NCBI GenBank assembly: GCA_907165275.2
Contig: OU015661.1
Coordinates: 4,967,501-5,031,500, forward strand
Direction: 5' to 3'
DNA from: Zygaena filipendulae
Taxonomy: Eukaryota > Arthropoda > Insecta > Lepidoptera > Zygaenidae
DNA length: 64,000 nucleotides
Part shown: one piece after another, positions 44,601 to 56,600 of the stretch
Layout of the letters: each line of letters begins with the position of its first letter
Position numbering within the stretch: the stretch's first letter is position 1
Position numbers and translations under genes: made by a program
Notes under the pieces: model-generated
What the model saw: only the letters and a program-made list of their open reading frames with translations
Databases searched by the model: none
Told to the model about the DNA's origin: nothing

Positions 44601-47600
44601 ACACTTCAAATTTATTTATATTTATGTATAGATGACTGTATCGTTTTCGCAGCTCTTAGCGGAAAGATGTATTTTAATGAACACAAAAAACGGTCGCCAA
44701 GGCGAAAACTTATAATACACTTTTTCGCAGCAGCAACAAAATGACGGAACCGACATCTTAGAGTCCTTACATTCCCACCACAAGTTCCCTGTTTATGTTT
44801 TTCAGATATACATAGAATTATTTTCCCCTTTTGAAAGAAAATCGTTGTGCACGAACAAACAATCGTTGCGCACGAACCCGAACCCGCGTGTGTTTCGGAA
44901 TTCCCGAAGGAAGTCCAAAGTAGTCTAATTTAATTCTTATAACATCAACTAATTAACAGTGAAATTCCCGTCAAAATAGGTCCAACCGTTTCGGAGATTC
45001 ACCCGCGTGAGTTTCGAAATTCCCGCAGGAACTCCAAAATCCTTTCATATTCTTAGAATAGAATAGAATAGAATAGAACATTTTTTATTGCACAACAGAC
45101 ACACACACACACACAGATTACACAGAGAGTTGACAAAATTAGTATACAATTTTTACAACTTTAAACCTAAATTAATAAATTAGTTTTGGTCGCGGTGTGT
45201 CTCTGTTGCTGCAAATGGCAGCTGACTCAGCATATGCTGAGGATGGGAACCCTCAGCGCTGGTTTTCTTCTTCTCCTTACAATAACAAATACAAAAAAAA
45301 AGAATGGTGAAATTGGTCCAGCCGTTCACGCTGCATGATGCCGTGACCAAGGGAAATAGGGATACATTTTGTCCCCCGCGGTTTCACCCGCGATAATTTC
45401 GAAGTTCCCGCGGAATTATTCCATACAAACTTTGCAACTCTTTTAGGAGTTGAATTCCTTCCCTCCCTTCCCTTAGGGGTTCAATTTTCAAAAATACTTT
45501 CTTATCGGATTCCTACGTCATACAAAGAACACACCCTCCAAGTTTCAGGTCTCTACGATCAGCGGTTTATAGGCTGTGCGTTGATCCATCAGTCAGTCAG
45601 GACAAAGCATTTTATATGTATAGATAGATATAGATATATGTATAGATTGCTTTATTAATCATCTAACAACAAACCAACTGAAAGAAAGAACTGTCTTTTG
45701 ATCATGGCGCATAGGAGTAACTAAGTAACTACTTAGCGGCGGCGCGATGTCCGTGTTTTTAACCGCGCGCGTGGTTTGCAACTCTTTGTTGCGAGATGAA
45801 GTCTATGTAACATATCCTATAGGTAGGTATGTTGACCTAAGACAAGCTATATACAAGTAAATGCCAAATTTAATTTAAATCCGTCCAATAGTTTCCGCGA
45901 CGACGGGCGCGAACGGATAAAAATTATGACCATAAAGAAGGAATGGAAACGAAATATGAATTAACTAGCGGTGCCCTGCGGTTTCACTCGCGTGAAACGT
46001 TTTTATATAAGTAACAACTTTTTCCCGATATCCGATTTCAATGAAACAAAGCGTATAAGTTGCTCCAGACTAAGTTTAACTTACCTGTGAAACCCGCATG
46101 TCAATCCGTTCTGTAGATTAGATTATCGTGAACAGACAAATTTTTTTTTTTTTGAGGTTGGTTACTCTTCTTTTATCGCCTCTCAATTTTTGGTAATAAT
46201 GTTCAAATACCTACATTTATTTTATTTGAAACTAAGTAAATGCTTTATATGCGAAAGTTCATAAGAAGAAAAAGACACAATGGTCGTTAGTGTTCTTACT
46301 ATCGTTACACTTTAAATAGATGATAGCCGATACGATTGAAACAAAAAATAAAAATCAATCTTTAGGCAATTGCGTTACAAGGCAGGTTCGCCCTGTAAAT
46401 GCCGGCGCTGCGTAAACACGATGCTCTTTTCATCTTGACAATATTTACTTCTGTCTGAGCGTTTACAACTTGTTTTCAAATGGTGCTAGCCCGTCCTCAC
46501 TCTATACAGGATGTATGGAGTATGAACAGACGTCATCACACCAATTGTTCATTAGATAGTTTTAAAAAGTTATAGTAAATAAATAAACACGAAATAACTT
46601 TTTATTTTTCTTGACACCTTGACACGAGGACAATTTCCCAATAAAAGTTTGACGGTACACGTGTCAAACATCCTGTATTTATATGCTAATTTTTTTTTTC
46701 AAACATCCATTTCTTGGTGTGGCTGACTGACTTCCGTTAAGGCTATTTTCCTTACATGGCATTCGGTGCTGAAAATCATATTCAGAAAATAAAACAACGT
46801 CGCGACCGTCTCCTTGTAACTAACTAGTACACGTCCTACACACACTGTCGTGCTTTCGAAAGTAACGTGTATAATTTGGAAAACAACTTTGATTCAAGTG
46901 TAGTAGCTACTATCTGCTATATTTTATTGAACAGAAGAAATTATTTTGAATATTTTCATACTAGAATGTTTTCAAACGCGGAAAATTTAGATTTTAAAAC
47001 ATAGGTAGGTACCTACTGTGAATGTTTATAAAAATGGATACCTTATTAAACTATTTATAAATGTAGTTTTTTTATCACAGTGTAAAACTAAACTAGCTTG
47101 GAATGTTTTTAGTACTAAACTGAATTTAATAAGGTTTTAATTATTGCAAAGACAGCAACAAAAAACGCTTCGTAATCAACTCTGGACGTTACGAACTTAG
47201 ATAGATATCTTTTCCATTTTTAAATTCACGTCGTGTTCCTACTTTCTCAACGTGATTTGTATTGTAAACAAGATTAGTCTCAAGCGGCGTGAAAGCTTGG
47301 ACCGTGTCGTTTGCGCACCCACCGCGCTGGATTATTACCTCCCTGCGTAGGTATACAATTGCTCTGCCACCAATCAATTTGGTTCGTGTCGCTTACAATC
47401 ATTTCCTTGTCGACCTCTGCACGCTGTTTTGTTTATGATGTCCACAACACGTTTGAATTTGAAGATAGAACATTAGATAGAATCACTGCTAGTTATAGGA
47501 TCTATGTTCGTCTCTTAATTATGTACCTCATTTATTACATCCCTCCTTACTGATAATAACTATCATAAATGCGAAAGCTTATTTGGACGCAGATAAGCAA

Positions 47601-50600
47601 TAATATGTTAACCCACAAAATTAAGTTATTGATTCAGAACGATTTATTGAGAGTTAAGGAACGTTTTTTAATTATGTGTTTACCTTACTACATTGCTTAA
47701 ATATGTAACTAAATATTGAACATAAAAATGTTGACACAAAATGGCACTTCTACTTTAAAACACGATTTACTCAAAATTTCTCCATGTCCATTCTCTATGT
47801 CTATGTCTATGTCCATTTGTTTGTTTATTCGATTTACCTACGTGATACTTTACATAGGGAAGGATCAGTCCTACGACAGTCTTTGAATGTGATCCAGGCG
47901 GGTGGGTAAAAACAGAGTAGATAATAGCTGTAGGTATTGTATTGAAAACTAAATAAAAAAATTTGATTATGTTCTTAAAATTGCCGGCTTTTGGAGTGAA
48001 AAATAAGTCAGTTAACTCCTACTCCTCCTGTTGTAGTCAAAAGTTTTTTTTGTTTGTTTATCCCAAGGTACGCTAATGTGAAATGTAAAATGTTAGTTTT
48101 AAGTCTATAGTTGCTTACTTTTTCGAGTAAGCTAATATTTTCGACAGATGGAATGACGGACGCCCATATAAAAAGCTCGATTTATAGCCGCACACAGATT
48201 CGTTTTAATATTTACTTAATTTTTAAAACGACTGCGCACTCTCAGAAACGTTCATTAAATTAATGCTAATTGCCATTCAACTAAATAATAATAATTATTA
48301 TTATTGTTATTCAACTAAATTTTATTAGTTAAATGCCAATTGACATTAATTTAATGAACGTCTCTGAGTGCGGCAGTTTTGTTTTTAAAATCATTACGTA
48401 TCATTAAAACACTCTGAGTGCGGCCGTTAGTTTGGAAGCAGGTTAGGTAAGCTGTGTGACAATGTAATTAATGCTTGTAGATTGTACAATTATTATAGAA
48501 AGGAAAAAGAACTTAGGTATAGACTATAGGCAAAAGGAAGTCATTCAGTGTAAGCTACTCCTCACCTATGTCCCAAGCAGCGCAGGTTTTCAATCACTCA
48601 TTTTGAATTTGAGAGGACTTAAGCTGTTTGTTATACAATGAGAATATACAAAAAATAACATGCGAGGTAATATTTTGATAGATAACCTCAACCCCTGATA
48701 TCGAATTTAGCATAGCTATTTAGTATGTTCTACTGTTGTAATTTCTACGCTTATCAATCAAAGACTTTCTATATTATAATATTGTTACGTAGCGTTAAGT
48801 TTACTTCTTACTTAAAAATCGTTTCAAGAAATTATAGTGTTCCGGAGAGCCGTCACGCGCCGCGTCGCGTTGTCGCAATGAAAGTTCAGATGGGAGAGTT
48901 ACAAATGCAATTTACGTTGACCCCACTTCGACTTGCAGTAAATAACTTTAACGGTTGCACTGGACATTGTGGGGGCTACTAAGTATGTATATAGGGCAAT
49001 GGCTAGTTAACTAACTCTATTTAATTTTATGTATGTACATATTTATTTCTGAAAATTATAATTAATTTTAGTTTGGCGCCTCTAGTAACTGACGTTCCGG
49101 GGTCATGGGAAATGTTAGCATTGGAAAGGCTTTTTAATTTTAATTTTTTTTAGCTCTCTTTGTACGCAGTGATACGCAGTTGATATTTTTTGGCTCTCAA
49201 CTTTATTAACAACTGAACAAAATCCCTCATTACATTCTTTTTACGTGACATCTAATTTAAATTAAAAAAATCTACTTTGTTTTAATATTTCCAACCAAGG
49301 TGGACATAGAGAATGACTCCACAAACGTTAAAATTTTGCAATGTCCATGTACTGAATGATTCAAAGTATTACATAATAATTGTGTAAGCAAATTAATATA
49401 CAAATATTGGATATTGTGTGAATATAATTGATAGAGATGGGCGCCGATAACGTTCTGGTAGTTTATATTGGTGGCGATAATTTTAATCCAGAACCTATGC
49501 TTACTTTTATGACGGAATTGGGTTTTAGGTAGTTAATATTTGGACGCAGATAAGCAATAACATGTTAATGCACAAAATTAAGTTATCGATTCAGAACGAT
49601 TTATTGAGAGTTAGGGAACGTTTTTTAATTATGTGTTTACCTTATTACATTGCTTAAATATGTAACTAAATATTGAACATAAAAAATGTTGATATAAAAT
49701 GGCACTACTACTTTTAAAACACGATTTACTTAAAATTTCTCCAGTGTGGGTTAACACACTATTGTTTATTTATTTATTTATTTATTTATATTGCTTATCT
49801 ATATCCATTTATTGTTGCATGAATTCTACAATAGAATAAGACACGAGTAAGACTAAGGCTGCTATCACCTAAAATTTACAAACCCCATACATTTGAATGG
49901 AATTGAGTTTCTTCGGACACCCCTGAAAAGAATATTTCATCGTTAAAATGTTTAGGCGTTCGGTCGAGTCGGCCGTCGTTCGTTGGCTATTCCGCATCAC
50001 TGGAGTAAGAGTTAGCTTACGATCACGAATGTTGTGCACGAAAAATGTGGACACTTCTTGGAAGCCACAAACTAGGACATTTCTGGGAAATCCCGGACGG
50101 ATGGCAGCCCTAAATAGAACTGATAAATATTATGAAAATATATAATATTTTACGTTTTCAATTGTCAAGACCATTTTCCCTTATTTTCCCTATTGCCCTT
50201 GGTCAAGGCATCTGGGCGCTTATTCACTACTAGCTGTGCCCCGCGGTTTCACCCGCGGTAATTTCGGAGTTCCCGCGGGAATTCTGGGATAAAAAGTACC
50301 CTATGTCCTTCTCTGTACCCCTGACAACGTGCATGCCAAATTTCATCCAAATCCGTTCAGCCGTTTTTGCGTGATTGAGTAAACGTATGCGAGGATAAGA
50401 GCTCGAAATCGCATTTTCATCTGACTTGCTTCAAATTTATCGTCACTGCTCAGCTCCTGTGTGCCTTAGCGTTATGTTATATAGCCTATAACCTGCCCAG
50501 GAGTGTGGACTACAATCGTACCAAGTTTGGTTAAAATCCCTTCAGTAGTTTTTGACCCATGCGTGAACATACAGACAGACAGACAAAAAAATTATTGATT

Positions 50601-53600
50601 ACATTTTTGGCATCAGTATCGATCACCATTCACCCTCCAATATTAATTTTGAATATATATTCAATGTACAGAATTGACCTCTCTACAGTTTTATTATAAG
50701 TATAGAAATAGATGACCATAACACGCCGCGCTAAGATAAGACGCTGCAAAAAACTGACTTTCCTTCGAAATCAGAGAAGTTTTACTGCAAAAAAATACAT
50801 TTACAACGTCTCTTATGGCATACAGAATAATAATTTCTAATATCTTGGCATCTAGATGTTCAGGACGAAACCACTGAAACTGAGATTGATGATATCCTTG
50901 GACAAGACTTTCAACTTGACTTTCCCATTAAACATGTGACACCTAAGGAAATACAAAGAAGTATTAAAAGTCTCGCCAACAACAAAACACCTGGATTTGA
51001 CTATATAGATAAAAGAGTACTGGGAGAACTCCCTAGGAAAGGCATCATCTATCTTACAATGCTATCCAATGGTATCATACGAACAGGCTGCTTTCCATCT
51101 TTGTGGAAGGTATCACAAATCATAATGATACATAAAGCTGGCAAGCCACAACACGATGTCACATCCTACAGACCCATTAGTTTACTGCCAACTGTCCCCA
51201 AGCTCTTTGAAAGGATTTTATTGCGTAGGCTATTGAAGGTCCTCAAGGAAAGATCAGTAATACCAGATCATCAGTTTGGGTTCAGAAAAGAACATGGAAC
51301 TGTAGAGCAAGTGCATAGAGTTTGTACAGTCATCAGAAGAGCTATGGAACGGAAACAGTATTGCTCTGCCGCTTTTCTTGATATACAGCAAGCATTCGAT
51401 CGAGTTTGGCACAAGGGCCTACTCTGCAAGATAAAATGCCTTCTACCACACTCATTCTACGGTGTTCTGAAATCTTACCTATCAGATAGAATATATCAAG
51501 TCAGGGAAAGCGACGCTACATCAAGCTTTCACTCCATAGAGGCAGGAGTACCGCAGGGCTCGGTCCTTGGGCCGGTCTTGTACACAATATATACTGCTGA
51601 TCTTCCGCAGAGCGACAACGTTGCTGTTGCAACCTATGCAGATGATACTGCAATATTGGCAAGCAGACAGTGTCCTATTGAGGCCTCAAGCGCCCTACAG
51701 AAGACCCTAAATGACATACAGAAATGGCTCTTGAAATGGAGAATAAATGCTAGTGCGTCCAAGTCAGTACATGTTACCTTCAGTCTACGAAGAGGAAATT
51801 GTCCACCCGTAACACTTGGCTCAAACGAACTTCCACATCGAGATTCTGTCAGGTACCTTGGAATGCATCTGGATCGTAGACTGACATGGAAAAATCATAT
51901 CCAATCCAAAAGAAATGAAATGAACATAAAATACAGGGATATGCACTGGCTCCTTGGAAGAAACTCTAAATTATCACTGGATAAAAAGTTATTAATTTAC
52001 AATACAGTAATAAAGCCTATTTGGAGCTATGGCATTCAGCTATGGGGCTTTGCCTGTAATACAAACATAATGATGGTTCAAAGAGCTCAAAACTATATTC
52101 TGAAGCAGCTATGTGATGCTCCTTGGTTTATAACTAACAACGAGGTTCACTCAAATTTGGGCGTGGCGACAGTGAGAGACGAAATAAAAGCTCACTGCAC
52201 CAAATACAACGCCAGAATGGCTGTACATCCTAACCAGCTGGCAATGCAACTCATAAAGCCTGAGAATGGGCAGCGCCTGAAACGTCGAAAAATTCAAGAT
52301 TATTAGAGCAGCTCTCACAGGAGAGTTGCTCTACAAGTCACTATTCTGTCAACAGATCTGCTTATAGTCACACTGACTGATTGCATGTTACAAGGAGAGA
52401 AAAAAAAAAAAAAAATATCTTGGCATCTAGAACGTTTGGAAATGCGTTTTTGGGACGCGCGTTATGGGCAAGGAATGTTGTTGGTCATTGTGAATATGGG
52501 CCCAGGCGTAAACGGGTGGAACAATTTCGCTTATTCTTTTTTTGTTGTGTTTGTTATTGTAAGGAGAAGAAGAATGAAAGAAGTTTAGAGTTCCTCCGGG
52601 AATTCCGAAACTCACGCGGGTGAATCTCCAAAATGGTTGGACTGATTTTAACAGGACTTTCACTGCTAATCAGCTGATATTATAAGAAGTAAATTAGGCT
52701 ACTTTGGAGTTCCTACGAGAGTTCCGAAACTCACGCGGATGAAACCGCGGGACACAGTTAGTGATTAATAATTTTAATATCGGATTTCTCTTAAGAACTT
52801 TGAATTGGTATTAAATTGGCATCTTATAGCACTTTTTGGTCCTCCAACTAGGAAATAGGTACTAGATACGCAAAAAAATCACGTCTATCTGTATGAAAAA
52901 CAAAACTCCACCGTAACACTTTCGCCTTGAGTTATTAATATAGGTTATAAGGATTTATAAAAAATCATTTATTGTATAAGATAATAATCGTATATATGAT
53001 ATATAATATCACGGTTGTTTTTAGTGTAGCTGCTGGCTAGGCAGAAACTTTATGTTTTACGGTCCCTGCAAACTCTTTCACAATAATCTTGTTTTCGCAC
53101 AAACACAGGGGTCGTATTTTTGAATCACTCGAATATCTTACGTGAAATCAATTCACATGTGAAATTAAATTCACTGAATCTCATTTTGTCATATTTTTGA
53201 ACCAGTCGAATACGGTGTTGCTGTTTTCTGAAACTCCTTTAGATTTGTTTCATTTTACACAGAATATTTAAAACCGGAAGTTAACTCTCATAGATTTTCA
53301 TAAACCGATACTTAATCGAACTTGAAACGAAACGTTTTTGAAGTTGTCAAACTATCAATCATGTCAAGTTATGAAAATGACCTTATGCCACTTAACGTCA
53401 AACTTTCGACCGATGAATTCAAATAAGAGTGGTCCGACCCACTCGTTGCAAAATTCACGTGAAAGGACATTTCAAAATACTATTTCACGCATTCGCATGC
53501 GAATCTTGCAATTCCGTGTGTGAAAAGTGATTCGAGCGATTAAAAAATACGTCTCCAGGTCGCATTGGTAATGAGTGCTTATTTATCCAGTATGATATCT

Positions 53601-56600
53601 GATTAACATTATTCTCTATTTTTATTAAACATGTTAATATTACTCGGTATGCTTTTGGTGGTAGTGGTATTTGTACTTACTAATGTTGGATATAGATAAA
53701 AGCAAATTCTTTTCTGTAATAAAAATAACGATGGAAGTAGTTATATGGAACATCGAAAACATATATCAAAGCAATGTAATTATAATATTTAAAATACAGT
53801 GTAACGTAATCATAAACACTGCAATTGAAATGCTTACGTCAGCAATAGGAGTCGTACGGTGTTAAAATTAGGCTTAATGTATAAACAACATTTTTCCAGA
53901 TTAGAAATTGAATTGTACCGGTACAAAATTCAATATTCCCAATAACATCGACATAATTCTGCTGAAAAAACACCTACCTTATACTATAAACGTGAAAATT
54001 AGGATTTTCGACATGCTTCCGAAAACCACGGAGAAAAGTTAGTAAAACGTCAAGGCTAAATACCTACTAAAACATAATATACCGACTACTTTATTCACCA
54101 CAATAGTCTCCTTTAAGAGCGAAATTTCGTTGGTTCCGTCTATAACTTCAGCATTTGAGGAAAATCTGGAGCATTTTTCATATCTGCTTACAGGGAGCAT
54201 GCGCTGGCGGCTAAATACGAAAAATTCGACATTAAAGTCGTACATTTTGCCATCGTGGTCAACAACTTGTAATACGGTGTCTGGAAAAACTCTTCAAAAT
54301 CACAGACGCGTGTTGGTTTTCATCATTACTATGATCAAGCGCGGCACCCACGAGCACATCTTCCTCATATTCCATTTCAAATGTTCATCCAAAATACTCA
54401 ATATACATATTCATATCTTTGAATATGTATATTGAGTATTATCTCGTGTTAGCCGGTATAAATATTTTTTTACTTTGCGGCATTACAAAGCGTTTTCAAT
54501 ATTCTTTTTGGAATAGAAGTCGAATTCGGGTCACCATCGCTTCTCGTCGACAAAACAATATAATATTTCGACGAGAATCGACAAAATGACTTGATAAAAT
54601 TTTATCGTGTTGCGCATCTTAGCCCCGCAGAACGTTCAGCATTGTCGATGTTTGTACTGCTACGTTTGTAAATTCAGTAATTCATTATTTCACGTTCGTC
54701 GGTTTATTTGGATGAAGAATCCATAACTCTTGTAATACTATTGCTTTTCCAGAACGGTACTTTTTCTCCCTCAAAAAATAAAAACTTCACATTTTCCTGT
54801 TTTGAGATAATAACTTGTCATGTATGTTCTTGGTTAACACATACAGAGTAGTTTTTATTCCGATAAAATAATTCTCTACGCTCATCCAATAAAAAAGTAG
54901 GCGGTAGTATAACGTTAGTAGCGTGATACTTAAGCCCTAAAAAAGTAAAAGCCATCGATATCGTTTCGCGTGCATTGGTAGGTATGTACTGTGTCGTAAA
55001 TCTATGCCGTAAACCATAAAAAAGAAGCCCAATTCTGGGTTTATTATCTTTCTCACATCAATTTATTGCATAATATTCAGAAACCCAAGTCTTTCCAGAG
55101 CGTGAAGGATATCATTATAACTGCATCGTCAATAGCTCATGTTGAAATTCTCATTACAGGAACTACTATCACCATCACCCGCTATTAAATAATAATATAA
55201 TTCATTTAGAAAGAAATCAACAGCAGAATATGCATACCTAATAGAGTAAATACAAATTTTTGATGATATCCCTGCAGCAATTACGTATTTTCCCTTTTTA
55301 CTTTCTCTCTCTTCGGATTCTTAATATGAAAGCACCTACGAGCTAGCATAACATTCTGTTAGGATAATCTAAAATATATTTTACGAACTATTATATTATT
55401 GTATTCGCATTTACGAATTATTTCCGCTTCAATATTTCTGCCATTTTTTTATCTATGCATACTTTTGCCTATAATGTAAAATTCAATTATCAGACTGACC
55501 TGATGATCATTGATCAATGCTTAGACCTAACCGCTGAATAAAGTTGAAATTACTCACCCATATTCTTTTTAAACAGACTAGAGTTGTAAATTAAGTTGTT
55601 TTTGGAAATTCAACTTCTAGGAACTGGCTAGGGTGACCTCCTTCCCCTGGAAAGACCTTTAAGCTCATACGGAAGTAGTTACCGTTAGTTTTGATACAGA
55701 CATGAAAATAGATATTTGGGGCCTTTTCAAATAAAAAACACGTATTCTGGCAATTTTGATTCCTCAAATTGTATGATTTCATACATGCCTATTAATCCGT
55801 ACTAATATTATAAATGCGAAAGTAACTCTGTCTGTCTATCTGTATGTTACGCATTCACGCCTGAACTGCTCAACTGATCATCATGAAATTTTGCAGACAC
55901 GTTGTCAAAAAAGGACATAGGGTACTTTTAATCCTGGAATTTTTGCGGGATCTCCGAAATTAACGCGGGTGAAACCGCTGGGAACAGCTAGTATTAAATA
56001 AATTGAAAAAATTACGTGGTTGAGTTTTATAGATTTTGTTGGGTGAATTTCGGTATTGATGAAAATATGTGTACAGCGATACTCATAAAGTAAAATACCA
56101 GTGTGCCAAATTACATACATATACATTGAGCCTTTTATGCGTGAATTGCATGATTTAAACACAAATATCCAAACATTCACTTTTATAATATTAACAGAAT
56201 AATATTATACATGATATCTCATATATTACATGTTGAGACTACATGATTTTATACGCTTGTTTTGTTTTTGTTGCAGGCTATTTATTATTTAAGGAATTTT
56301 GTGAACAGACGTCAGAAGAGCCGGTCCCACAATTAAAGTTTTATGAGGAGGTAACAATGAAGCTTCAAATAAAATAAAACCGACATGAAATATTATATTA
56401 TGGTTACTAATCGTTAATATTTTGTTTATTTCGCTTTAAACAGATAAAGTTATATGAAAAGCAAGAATGTCCTGAGGAAAGGCGGCGTATTGCGAGAGAC
56501 ATATATGACAATTTTATTATGAAGGAACTCCTAGCACATTCTCATGTAAGTATTTACTCTTTCCCGTTTATGAAGTCTTCGTGTGAGACTACTGTGAGGT

